DNA of 64,000 bases. It comes from Nocardioides sp. 503. Its GTDB lineage: Bacteria; Actinomycetota; Actinomycetes; Propionibacteriales; Nocardioidaceae. Under the pieces are notes generated by a model. It searched no databases. It was not told the DNA's origin and saw nothing but the letters and a program-made list of their open reading frames with translations. The stretch covers positions 98,232 through 162,231 of the forward strand of contig NZ_SPUI01000007.1 of assembly GCF_004522095.1 (NCBI RefSeq). The letters are read 5' to 3'. Position numbers and translations under genes: made by a program. Shown one piece after another: positions 50,100 to 58,499 of the stretch; the stretch's first letter is position 1, and each line of letters begins with the position of its first letter.

Positions 50100-52148
50100 A
50101 TGACCCACACCCACTGTCCCTACTGCAGCCTGCAGTGCGGCATGTCCCTGGAGCGCACGGGGCGGGCCACCCTCGAGGTGCGGGCCTGGCCGGACTTCCC
50201 GGTCAACGAGGGCGCGCTGTGCCGCAAGGGCTGGACGGCCGCCGGGCTGCGGGGGAGCCGTGAGCGGCTGACCTCCCCGCTCGTGCGCGACCGGGCCTCC
50301 GGCGAGCTGCGCACGGCGTCGTGGGACGAGGCCCTCGACCTGGTGGCCGGTCGGCTGCTCGCCCTGCGCGAGTCGCACGGCCCGGACTCGGTGGCCGTCT
50401 TCGGGGGCGGGGGGCTCACCAACGAGAAGGCCTACCAGCTCGGCAAGCTGGCCCGGGTCGCGGTGGGCACCTCGCAGATCGACTACAACGGCCGCTGGTG
50501 CATGTCGTCGGCCGCCTCGGCCGCCAACCAGGCCTTCGGCATCGACCGCGGGCTGCCGTTCCCCCTGGCCGACGTCGAGCAGACCGACGTCCTGGTCCTG
50601 GTCGGCTCCAACCTCGCCGAGACCATGCCCCCGGCGGCGCGCCACCTCGACCGGCTGCGCGAGCGCGGCGGGCACGTGGTCGTCGTCGACCCGCGGCGCA
50701 CCGCGACCGCCGAGCGGGCGGACACCTTCCTGCAGCCCGTGCCGGGCACGGACCTGGCGCTCGCGCTCGGCCTGCTGCACCTCGTGGTCGCCCTGGGCGG
50801 CGTCGACGAGGAGTACGTCGCCGCGCGCACCACCGGGTTCGACGCCGTGCGGCGCGCGGTCGCCGCCTGGTGGCCCGAGCGGGTCGAGCGGGTGACGGGG
50901 GTGCCCGCCTCCGAGCTGCGCGCCCTGGCCGGCCTCCTGGTCGGCGCGGACAAGGTGACGGTGCTGACCGCCCGGGGCGCCGAGCAGCACGCGCAGGGCA
51001 CCGACACGGTGCTCGCGTGGGTGAACCTCACGCTGGCGCTGGGGATGCCGGGCCGCGCGTCGGCCGGCTACGGCTGCCTGACCGGTCAGGGCAACGGGCA
51101 GGGCGGGCGCGAGCACGGCCAGAAGGCCGACCAGCTGCCCGGCTACCGGATGATCGACGACCCGGCGGCGCGCGAGCACGTGGCGCGCGTCTGGGGCTTG
51201 CCCGCCGCCTCGCTGCCGGGGGCCGGCCGGTCGGCGTACGAGCTGCTCGACTCGCTCGGGACCGACGGTGGGGCCAGGGCCCTGCTGGTGTTCGGCAGCA
51301 ACATCGTGGTCTCGGCGCCCAACGCGACGCACGTGACGCGGCGGCTGGAGGCGCTCGACCTGCTGGTCGTCGCCGACCTCGTGCTCTCCGAGACCGCGGC
51401 GATGGCCGACGTCGTGCTGCCGGTGACGCAGTGGGCCGAGGAGACCGGCACCATGACCAACCTCGAGGGTCGCGTGGTGCTCCGCGAGCGTGCCGTCGCG
51501 CCGCCGGACGGCGTGTGGACCGACCTCGAGGTGATGGCGGGCCTGGCGTCGCGGCTGGGGTCGCCGGTCGACTTCTCGGCCGACGCCGAGGAGGTGTTCG
51601 CCGAGCTGGGCCGCGCCTCCGCCGGCGGGCGGGCCGACTACGCCGGCATCACCTACGACCGGATCCGCGAGGAGCACGGTGTCTTCTGGCCCTGCCCGAG
51701 CGCCGAGCACCCGGGGACGCCGCGGCTCTTCGCCGACTCGTTCGCGACGCCGGACGGCCGCGCGCGGTGCGTGGCGGTCGAGCACCGCGGACCGGCCGAG
51801 GTCGTGTGCGCGGACTACCCGGTGCACCTGACGACCGGGCGGGTGCTGGCGCAGTACCAGTCCGGCGCCCAGACCCGGCGGATCCGCGACCTGCCCGACG
51901 ACGGCCCGTTCGTCGAGCTGCACCCGATGCTGGCCGACCGCATCGGCGCCCACGACGGCGACCTCGTCGTGGTGACGACCCGGCGAGGGGAGCTCAAGGC
52001 GCCCGCCCGCGTCGTGTCGACGATCCGCCCCGACACCGTCTTCGTGCCCTTCCACTGGGTCGGCGCCAACCGCCTCACCCACGACGCGCTGGACCCGTCG
52101 AGCCGGATGCCGGAGTTCAAGGCCTGCGCCGCGGCGGTGCGCACGTGA
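50100..52148 (+). CDS. nasC: Assimilatory nitrate reductase, molybdopterin subunit
   Basis: 682 residues of the bis-MGD family reducing nitrate to nitrite in the cytoplasm. [4Fe-4S] ligands Cys6, Cys9, Cys13 and Cys41 (HCPYCSLQCGM, GALCRKGW). The MGD-binding stretches include GGLTNEKAYQLGKLARV and the C-terminal LTTGRVLAQYQSGAQTRR cap. There is no Tat signal, consistent with a cytoplasmic enzyme. Lacks the C-terminal FAD or Fe-S extension found in some Nas proteins, so electrons likely come from the adjacent FAD protein. It starts 7 bases after narK. Confidence 0.93.
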   Translation: MTHTHCPYCSLQCGMSLERTGRATLEVRAWPDFPVNEGALCRKGWTAAGLRGSRERLTSPLVRDRASGELRTASWDEALDLVAGRLLALRESHGPDSVAVFGGGGLTNEKAYQLGKLARVAVGTSQIDYNGRWCMSSAASAANQAFGIDRGLPFPLADVEQTDVLVLVGSNLAETMPPAARHLDRLRERGGHVVVVDPRRTATAERADTFLQPVPGTDLALALGLLHLVVALGGVDEEYVAARTTGFDAVRRAVAAWWPERVERVTGVPASELRALAGLLVGADKVTVLTARGAEQHAQGTDTVLAWVNLTLALGMPGRASAGYGCLTGQGNGQGGREHGQKADQLPGYRMIDDPAAREHVARVWGLPAASLPGAGRSAYELLDSLGTDGGARALLVFGSNIVVSAPNATHVTRRLEALDLLVVADLVLSETAAMADVVLPVTQWAEETGTMTNLEGRVVLRERAVAPPDGVWTDLEVMAGLASRLGSPVDFSADAEEVFAELGRASAGGRADYAGITYDRIREEHGVFWPCPSAEHPGTPRLFADSFATPDGRARCVAVEHRGPAEVVCADYPVHLTTGRVLAQYQSGAQTRRIRDLPDDGPFVELHPMLADRIGAHDGDLVVVTTRRGELKAPARVVSTIRPDTVFVPFHWVGANRLTHDALDPSSRMPEFKACAAAVRT

Positions 52149-53686
52149 GCGCCGTCGGTCGGGTCGTGGTCGTCGGCAGCGGCATGGCGGCCACGCGGCT
52201 CGTGGAGGAGCTGGTCGCGCGGGGCGCAGGCGCGGACGTGGTGGTGCTCGGCGACGAGCCGCACGCGCCGTACAACCGGATCCTGCTCTCCGCCGTGCTC
52301 GAGGGCACGCACCCGGCCTCCGCGCTGACGCTGCGCGAGCCGCGCTGGTACGCCGAGCACGGGGTGGACCTGCGCCTCGGCGCGCGCGTCCTCGGCGTCG
52401 ACCGCGAGCGCCGCGACGTGATGCTCGTCGATGGCACGGTCGTGCCCTACGACCGGCTCGTGCTCGCCACCGGCAGCATCCCCTCGCTGCCGCCGATCCG
52501 GGGGCTGGTGCGCCTCGACGGCCGCCTCCGCGAGCGCGTCCACGCCTTCCGCTCGCTCGACGACTGCACCCGGCTGATGGGCGCGCTCACCTCGCTCGGC
52601 GTCCCGGACCCGTGCGGTTTGGTCACCAACCGCACGTCCGGGGGCCGGGAACCTGCGGTTTGTGACCAAACCGCAAGGTTGAAGCCGGCCCGGGCGGTCG
52701 TGGTCGGCGGCGGCCTGCTGGGGCTGCAGGTGGCGCGGGCGCTGAGCGTCCGGGGGCTCGACACCGAGATCGTGGAGGGCGGGGAGCACCTGCTCCGCAG
52801 CCAGGTGGGGAGCCCGGCGGGCCAGGTGCTCGCGCGCGACCTGCGGCGGCTCGGCACGACGGTCTACACCGGGGCGCGAGCGGTCCGCCTCACCGACCTC
52901 CCCGCCGACACCGGCACCGACACCGACACCGGCGGCGTCGGCCTGCGGCTCGACAACGGCTACACGCTCGAGACCGACCTCGTGGTCCTGACCGCCGGCG
53001 GCCGGCCCTCGACCGCACTGGCGCGCGGGGCCGGGCTGGAGGTACGCCGCGGGGTCGTCGTCGACGAGCACCTCGCCTGCGTCACCGACCCCGACGTCCA
53101 CGCCCTCGGCGACTGCGCCGAGCACGCCGGTCGCACCACGGGCTTCGTGGCCCCGGCGTGGGAGCAGGCGGCGCTGCTGGCCCACCACCTCACCGCACCC
53201 TCGACCGCCCTCACCTACACCGGCAGCCGCACCGTCGCCCGGCTCCGCGCGACCGGCCTGGACGTGGCCGTCCTGGGCGACCCCGAGCGGGCGACCGCCG
53301 ACGGCGGCGACGTCGTCGAGGTCACCAACCCCGTCGTCGGCTCCCACCGCAAGCTGGTGGTCCGCGACGGCGTCATCGTCGCGGCGACGCTGGTGGGCGA
53401 CCTGAGCCGGATCGGCCTCATCACCCAGTACTTCGACCACGGCACCCGCCTGGCCGGCACCGAGCCCGGCCAGCTGCTCATGGGCGACCGCACCGCGCCG
53501 CCCTCACGCCTGGCCGACGACGCCGAGATCTGCGCCTGCGCGGGCGTGAGCGCCGGGAGGATCCGCGCCTGCGCCTCGCTCGACGAGGCCCGCGACACCA
53601 CCCGCGCCACCACCGGCTGCGGCGGCTGCGCGTCCGCCGTGCGTGAGCTGCTCGCCACCCGACCCGCCCTGTCCGGCACCACCTGA
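52145..53686 (+). CDS. NAD(P)H/FAD oxidoreductase with C-terminal BFD-like [2Fe-2S] domain
   Basis: 513 residues from GTG 52145 (overlapping nasC by GTGA). An NADH/FAD pyridine nucleotide-disulfide-oxidoreductase fold with GSGMAATRLVEEL and ARAVVVGGGLLGLQVAR, then GDCAEHAG, and a C-terminal BFD-like domain with C-A-C at ~463 and C-G-G-C at ~501. It is the electron donor to the nitrate reductase (NasB/NirB N-half type). Codons 157-177 are a 63-bp palindromic element inserted in frame at a surface loop before the second Rossmann motif. Its usual linker is short, so this adds ~25 residues. Confidence 0.9.
   Translation: MSAVGRVVVVGSGMAATRLVEELVARGAGADVVVLGDEPHAPYNRILLSAVLEGTHPASALTLREPRWYAEHGVDLRLGARVLGVDRERRDVMLVDGTVVPYDRLVLATGSIPSLPPIRGLVRLDGRLRERVHAFRSLDDCTRLMGALTSLGVPDPCGLVTNRTSGGREPAVCDQTARLKPARAVVVGGGLLGLQVARALSVRGLDTEIVEGGEHLLRSQVGSPAGQVLARDLRRLGTTVYTGARAVRLTDLPADTGTDTDTGGVGLRLDNGYTLETDLVVLTAGGRPSTALARGAGLEVRRGVVVDEHLACVTDPDVHALGDCAEHAGRTTGFVAPAWEQAALLAHHLTAPSTALTYTGSRTVARLRATGLDVAVLGDPERATADGGDVVEVTNPVVGSHRKLVVRDGVIVAATLVGDLSRIGLITQYFDHGTRLAGTEPGQLLMGDRTAPPSRLADDAEICACAGVSAGRIRACASLDEARDTTRATTGCGGCASAVRELLATRPALSGTT
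52613..52675 (+). repeat. 63-bp palindromic element inside a coding sequence
   Basis: Outer arms TGCGGTTTGGTCAC (52613-52626) and GTGACCAAACCGCA (52662-52675) are 14 bp perfect; inner arms AACCGCA (52628-52634) and TGCGGTT (52654-52660) are 7 bp. It spans exactly 21 codons in phase with the FAD protein gene, with no stop. Confidence 0.85.
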
Positions 53687-53696
53687 GGGAGATCCC

Positions 53697-56255
53697 ATGT
53701 CACCGCACCACAGGAAGACGCTCGTCGTCGCCGGCCACGGCATGGTCGGCCACCGCTTCGTGCAGGCCGCGATCGAGCGCGGCCTCACCGAGACCTACGA
53801 CGTGGTCGTCGTCGGCGAGGAGCCGCGGGCGGCGTACGACCGCGTGGCGCTGACGTCGTTCTTCGAGGTCGGCGCCGACGGGCTGTCGCTCCTCCCGGGC
53901 GGCGCGTACGACGACCCGCGGGTGCGGCTGGTCCTGGGCACCTCCGTCGACGCCGTCGACCCCGAGACGCAGACGGTGCTCCTCGGCACCGGCGAGGTGC
54001 TGGTCTACGACGAGCTGGTCCTGGCCACGGGCGCGACGCCGTTCGTGCCGCCGGTGCCGGGGCGCGACCTGCCCGGCTGCTTCGTCTACCGCACCATCGA
54101 GGACCTCGAGGCGATCCGCGAGGCCGCCTCGGTGGCCACCGTCGGGGCGGTCATCGGCGGCGGGCTGCTCGGGCTGGAGGCGGCCAACGCCCTGTCCCAG
54201 CTGGGGCTGGAGACCCACGTGGTCGAGATGGCGCCGCGGCTGATGGCCGTGCAGGTCGACGCCGCCGGCGGGGCGACCCTCGCACGTCACGTCGAGAAGC
54301 TCGGGCTCACCGTCCACACCGGCGCCCTGACCGAGGGCGTGCTGGGCGAGGACCGCGTCACCGGTCTGCAGCTCAAGGACGCCGAGCCCATCGAGGCGCA
54401 GGTCGTCGTCTTCTCCGCCGGCATCCGCCCGCGGGACGCACTCGCCAGGGACGCCGGGCTCGACCTCGCCGAGCGCGGCGGCGTCCTGGTCGACGAGCGG
54501 TGCCGCACCTCCGACCCGCACGTCTGGGCGATCGGGGAGTGCGCGGCGCCGGGAGGGCGGATGTACGGGCTGGTCGCGCCGGGCTACGCGATGGCGGAGG
54601 TCGTCGTCGACGCCCTGCTCGGAGGTCCCGGCCAGTTCACCGGCGCCGACATGTCCACCAAGCTCAAGCTCCTCGGCGTCGACGTGGCCTCCTTCGGCGA
54701 CGCACACGCCGCCACCGAGGGCGCGCTGGAGCTGGTCTTCGCCGACGCGGTCGCCGGGCACTACAAGAAGCTCGTGGTCTCCGAGGACGGCAGGCACCTC
54801 CTCGGCGGCGTCCTGGTGGGCGACGCGTCGGCATACGGCGTGCTGCGGCCGATGGTCGCCAGCGGCATCGAGCTGCCTCCCAACCCCGAGGACCTGATCC
54901 TCCCGGCGAGCCGGGGCGTGCCCGAGATCGGGCTGCCCGACGAGGCGGTCGTCTGCTCGTGCAACAACGTCACGAAGGCGACGATCCTGGACCACGTGGC
55001 CCGGGCGGAGGAGCCCTGTGCCGACGCCACCTGCGTCACGAGGTGCTCCGGAGCCGGGAGCACCTGCGGCTCCTGCAAGCCGACGGTCAAGAAGATCGTC
55101 GAGGACCACTTCGCCTCGGTCGGCAAGGTCGTCGACCGCAGCCTGTGCGAGCACTTCGCGCTGACCCGCCAGGAGCTCTTCGACGTCGTGGCCGTGCACG
55201 GCTACCGCAGCTTCGACGAGGTCGTGGGAGGCCACGGGAGCGGCCGCGGCTGCGACGTCTGCAAGCCGACCGTCGCCTCGATCCTGGCCAGCCAGCTCAA
55301 CGGGCACGTCCTCGAGACCGGGCGCGGCACGCTGCAGGACACCAACGACGCCTACCTCGCCAACATCCAGCGCAACGGCACCTACTCGGTGATGCCGCGG
55401 ATCGCCGGCGGGGAGGTGACGCCCGAGGGGCTGATCGTGCTCGGGGAGGTCGCGCGCGACTTCGGGCTCTACACCAAGATCACCGGCGGCCAGCGCATCG
55501 ACCTGATGGGCGCCCGCATGGAGGAGCTGCCGGCCATCTGGCGCCGCCTGGTCGACGCCGGCTTCGAGTCGGGCCACGCCTACGGCAAGTCGCTGCGCAC
55601 CGTGAAGTCCTGCGTGGGCTCGACGTGGTGCCGCTACGGCGTCCAGGACTCCACCTCGCTGGCGATCATGCTGGAGAACCGCTACCGCGGCCTGCGGTCG
55701 CCGCACAAGATCAAGGGCGGCGTCAGCGGCTGCGCCCGCGAGTGCGCCGAGGCGCGCGCCAAGGACTTCGGGGTGATCGCCACCGAGAAGGGCTGGAACC
55801 TCTACGTCGGCGGCAACGGCGGCGCCTCGCCGGTGCACGCGGTCCTGCTCGCCGGTGACCTCGACACCGAGACGCTCGTGCGCTACCTCGACCGCTACCT
55901 CATGTACTACATCCGCACCGCCGACCGCCTCCAGCGCACCGCGCCCTGGATGGCCTCGCTCGACGGGGGGATCGAGCGGGTCCGCGCGGTCGTGGTCGAG
56001 GACTCCCTCGGGCTCGGCAGCGAGCTGGAGGCGGCGATCGAGGCCCACGTGGACGGCTACTTCGACGAGTGGAGGGCGACGCTGGACGACCCCGACAAGC
56101 TCGCCCGGTTCGTCTCCTTCGTCAACGCCCCGGACGTCCCCGACCCGCACATCACGTTCCGCGAGGAGCGCGGCCAGCCGGCGCCGGGGGACTCCGCCGG
56201 GCCGGTGGTCCTCGGCGCGACCATCGGAGTCGGCGCGCCCGCGGTGACGTCATGA
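53697..56255 (+). CDS. nirB: Assimilatory NAD(P)H nitrite reductase, large subunit
   Basis: 852 residues of siroheme enzyme reducing nitrite to ammonium. The FAD/NADH domains (~1-300) open with VVAGHGMVGHRFV and IGGGLLGLEAANAL. Then BFD-like [2Fe-2S] segments (CSCNNVTKATI, CTRCSGAGSTCGSC, GCDVCKPTV), the sulfite-reductase-like half, and the siroheme-[4Fe-4S] cluster Cys pattern KSCVGSTWCRYG with GCARECAEA. ATG at 53697. It overlaps nirD by ATGA. All cofactor ligands are present. Confidence 0.96.
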   Translation: MSPHHRKTLVVAGHGMVGHRFVQAAIERGLTETYDVVVVGEEPRAAYDRVALTSFFEVGADGLSLLPGGAYDDPRVRLVLGTSVDAVDPETQTVLLGTGEVLVYDELVLATGATPFVPPVPGRDLPGCFVYRTIEDLEAIREAASVATVGAVIGGGLLGLEAANALSQLGLETHVVEMAPRLMAVQVDAAGGATLARHVEKLGLTVHTGALTEGVLGEDRVTGLQLKDAEPIEAQVVVFSAGIRPRDALARDAGLDLAERGGVLVDERCRTSDPHVWAIGECAAPGGRMYGLVAPGYAMAEVVVDALLGGPGQFTGADMSTKLKLLGVDVASFGDAHAATEGALELVFADAVAGHYKKLVVSEDGRHLLGGVLVGDASAYGVLRPMVASGIELPPNPEDLILPASRGVPEIGLPDEAVVCSCNNVTKATILDHVARAEEPCADATCVTRCSGAGSTCGSCKPTVKKIVEDHFASVGKVVDRSLCEHFALTRQELFDVVAVHGYRSFDEVVGGHGSGRGCDVCKPTVASILASQLNGHVLETGRGTLQDTNDAYLANIQRNGTYSVMPRIAGGEVTPEGLIVLGEVARDFGLYTKITGGQRIDLMGARMEELPAIWRRLVDAGFESGHAYGKSLRTVKSCVGSTWCRYGVQDSTSLAIMLENRYRGLRSPHKIKGGVSGCARECAEARAKDFGVIATEKGWNLYVGGNGGASPVHAVLLAGDLDTETLVRYLDRYLMYYIRTADRLQRTAPWMASLDGGIERVRAVVVEDSLGLGSELEAAIEAHVDGYFDEWRATLDDPDKLARFVSFVNAPDVPDPHITFREERGQPAPGDSAGPVVLGATIGVGAPAVTS

Positions 56256-56656
56256 CGACGACCCACGCGGCGACGTACACGACCGTCTGCCGGCTCGACG
56301 ACATCGAGCCCGAGGGCGGCGTGCTGGCGCTGGTCGCGGGCGAGGCCGTGGCGGTCTTCCGGACCTACGACGACCGGGTGTTCGCGCTGTCCAACTACGA
56401 TCCCTACTCACGGGCGTCGGTGCTGGCCCGTGGGATCGTCGGGACACGTACGGTCGAGGGTGACGAGGTCACCTTCGTGGCCTCGCCGATGCACAAGCAG
56501 GCGTTCGACCTCAGCACCGGGCAGTGCCTCGACGACGCGGCGGTGCGGGTCCCGACGTACGACGTCCAGGTGACCGAGGACGGCACGGTGCTCATCGGCG
56601 GGCTCATCGACGAGCCGGCCGCCAGGCTGACGGGAGGTGGCACATCGAGCTCGTAG
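56252..56656 (+). CDS. nirD: Nitrite reductase, small subunit
   Basis: 134 residues of Rieske-like beta fold without the Cys/His cluster ligands (SNYDPYSRASVLARG and SPMHKQAFDLSTG), as expected for NirD. It stabilises or assists NirB. It overlaps nirB by 4 bases. Its 3' end overlaps the start region of the next gene by about 13 bases and the GGGAGGTG that precedes that gene is in its coding sequence. Confidence 0.94.
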   Translation: MTTTHAATYTTVCRLDDIEPEGGVLALVAGEAVAVFRTYDDRVFALSNYDPYSRASVLARGIVGTRTVEGDEVTFVASPMHKQAFDLSTGQCLDDAAVRVPTYDVQVTEDGTVLIGGLIDEPAARLTGGGTSSS

Positions 56657-57789
56657 AGGAGACCGACGCGACGGTCGGCGCCACGCTGCCCCTGGCCGGC
56701 TACCGGATCGGGGTCACCGCCGCGCGCAAGGTCGACGAGCAGGTCCAGCTCTTCGAGCGCCGCGGCGCCACCTGCGTGTGGGCCCCGGCGCTGTCGACCG
56801 AGCCCAACCAGGTCGACGACGCCTCGCTGCGCGCCGCGACCGAGGAGGTCCTGAGCAAGCCGGTCGACGTCTTCCTGGCGACGACCGGCATCGGCATGAA
56901 GGGCTGGTTCGCGGCGGCCGAGGGTTGGGGGATGCTCGACGAGCTGCTCGCCGCGCTCGGCCGGTCCGAGATCCTGGCGCGCGGCCCCAAGAGCGTGGGC
57001 GCCCTCCGGCGCCGCGGCCTGCGCGAGCTGTGGGCGCCGGAGTCGGAAGAGTTCGAGGACGTGCTGGAGCACCTCCGCGGCCGTGACCTGACCGGACTGC
57101 GGATCGTGGTGCAGGAGCACGGCCAGTCGCTGTCGATGGTCGCGCACGCGCTGCGCCGGCGCGGCGCCGACGTCACCACCGTCACCGTCTACCGGGTCGC
57201 GAGCGCGGAGGACCCGGGGCCGATGTTCCACCTGGTCGACGAGATCGCCGACCGTACCGTCCACGCGGTGACCTTCACCTCCGCGCCGGCCGTCGCCGCG
57301 CTGATGCAGGCGGCCGGCTCCACCGGCCGCCGTGAGGAGGTCGTGGGGGCCTTCCAGGCCGACGTGATCGCCTCCTGCGTCGGCCCGGTCACCGCGGCGG
57401 CGTTCGAGATGTGGGGCGTGCCGACGATCTACCCCGACCGCTCCCGGCTGGCCGCGATGGTCAAGCAGCTCGAGACCGAGCTGCCCTCGCGCACGTCCGG
57501 CTCGTCGTTCGAGGTGGCCGGCCACACCCTGCTGCTGCACGGCGACGAGGTGCTGGTCGACGGCGTCGAGGTCAAGCTCTCGGCGGCGCCGTTCGCCGTG
57601 CTCCAGGCGCTGCTGGTCAACCCCGGCCACGTGGTGTCGCGCCGCGAGCTGCTCGCCGCGCTGCCGTCGGGCATCGCCGGCTCCGAGCACGCCGTCGAGA
57701 TGGCGGTGGCGCGGCTGCGCGCGGCCGTCGGCACCAAGATCGTGCAGACCGTCGTCAAGCGCGGCTACCGGCTCGCGGTGGCGACATGA
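56644..57789 (+). CDS. nnaR: Uroporphyrinogen-III synthase-like/OmpR-type DNA-binding regulator (NnaR-like)
   Basis: About 381 residues. A HemD-fold domain (~15-260: GYRIGVTAARKVDEQVQLFERRG, ...) is joined to a C-terminal winged helix (~275-378: LLLHGDEVLVDGVEVKLSAAPFAVLQALLVNPGHVVSRRELL, in part). This fusion is the nitrate/nitrite assimilation regulator NnaR/Rv0260c type. The start is a problem: GGAGG lies at 56633-56637 and the only in-frame codon at the right spacing is ATC at 56644; the nearest standard in-frame start is GTG 56524 inside nirD. It overlaps the next gene by ATGA. Confidence 0.82.
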   Translation: MELVEETDATVGATLPLAGYRIGVTAARKVDEQVQLFERRGATCVWAPALSTEPNQVDDASLRAATEEVLSKPVDVFLATTGIGMKGWFAAAEGWGMLDELLAALGRSEILARGPKSVGALRRRGLRELWAPESEEFEDVLEHLRGRDLTGLRIVVQEHGQSLSMVAHALRRRGADVTTVTVYRVASAEDPGPMFHLVDEIADRTVHAVTFTSAPAVAALMQAAGSTGRREEVVGAFQADVIASCVGPVTAAAFEMWGVPTIYPDRSRLAAMVKQLETELPSRTSGSSFEVAGHTLLLHGDEVLVDGVEVKLSAAPFAVLQALLVNPGHVVSRRELLAALPSGIAGSEHAVEMAVARLRAAVGTKIVQTVVKRGYRLAVAT

Positions 57790-58460
57790 GGCTCGTGACC
57801 GTCGCGCACGGCACCCGCAAGGCGTCCGGCAACGAGGTGGCGCGCGAGCTGACCGCCGCGGCCGGCGAGCGGCTCGGCGTCGAGGCGGTGTGCTCCTACG
57901 TCGAGCTGTCCGACCCGCTCTTCGAGGCGGTCGTGGCGGCCTCGGCCGAGGCCACCGTCGTCGTGCCTCTGCTGCTGTCGACCGGCTTCCACGTCCGCCA
58001 GGACCTGCCGCGGATGGCGGAGGCCGCCGGCGGGCCGCTGGTGCTGGGCCGCCCGCTCGGGCCGCACCAGCGGATCGCCGAGGTGCAGCTGGCGCGGCTG
58101 GTGTCGGCCGGTGCGTCACCCGGTGCGGGTCGGCTCGTGATGGTCGCCGCCGGCTCCTCCGACCCGCTCGCCACCCGCGACCTGACGCGCGCCGCCGAGC
58201 TGCTGGGCCGACTCTGGGACGGCCCGGTCGAGGTCGCGACCCTCTCCGCGCTCGGCAGCCGCCCGGCCGAGGTCGTGCGGCCCGGCGACGTCGTGTCGCC
58301 GTACCTGCTCTCGCCCGGCTACTTCGCCGACCGCGCCCGGTCGGAGTCGCTCGACGCCGGCGCCGTCCTCGTCGCCGACGTCATCGGACCGGACCCTCTC
58401 GTCGCCGACCTCATCGCGCAGCGGACGCTCGCGCTCGACGCCGTGCGGCGGTCGGCGTAG
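57786..58460 (+). CDS. Sirohydrochlorin chelatase-like protein (CbiX/SirB family)
   Basis: 224 residues in two CbiX-like halves. The metal-site His is in VTVAHGTRKASGN and Ser/Gly stretch in VPLLLSTGFHVRQDLP (His near 80); the second half starts MVAAGSSDP. It inserts Fe2+ (or Co2+) into sirohydrochlorin, making siroheme for NirB; in this context siroheme is most likely. ATG 57786 overlaps the regulator gene by ATGA. The mycobacterial counterpart (Rv0259c) has the same place. Confidence 0.9.
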   Translation: MRLVTVAHGTRKASGNEVARELTAAAGERLGVEAVCSYVELSDPLFEAVVAASAEATVVVPLLLSTGFHVRQDLPRMAEAAGGPLVLGRPLGPHQRIAEVQLARLVSAGASPGAGRLVMVAAGSSDPLATRDLTRAAELLGRLWDGPVEVATLSALGSRPAEVVRPGDVVSPYLLSPGYFADRARSESLDAGAVLVADVIGPDPLVADLIAQRTLALDAVRRSA

Positions 58461-58497
58461 GAGCAGGTTTACCAGCATCTGCTGAAAAACCTGCTCC
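58460..58497. terminator. Bidirectional hairpin between convergent operons
   Basis: GGAGCAGGTTT (58460-58470) pairs exactly with AAACCTGCTCC (58487-58497), with inner CAGCA (58473-58477) and TGCTG (58480-58484). It fills the 39 bases between the chelatase and symporter stops and is a member of the CAGCATCTGCTG family also found at 43948-44039. Confidence 0.85.
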
Positions 58498-58499
58498 GC

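Noticed and set aside
48432..52082. 1216-residue open frame on the minus strand across narK and the nitrate reductase
   Set aside because: It is antisense to two well-supported genes, is made of Arg/Gly/Asp/His low-complexity sequence typical of high-GC shadow frames, and shows no motif.
53700..56150. 816-residue minus-strand frame opposite nirB
   Set aside because: Third-position GC bias of nirB keeps the reverse frame open; no recognisable domain.
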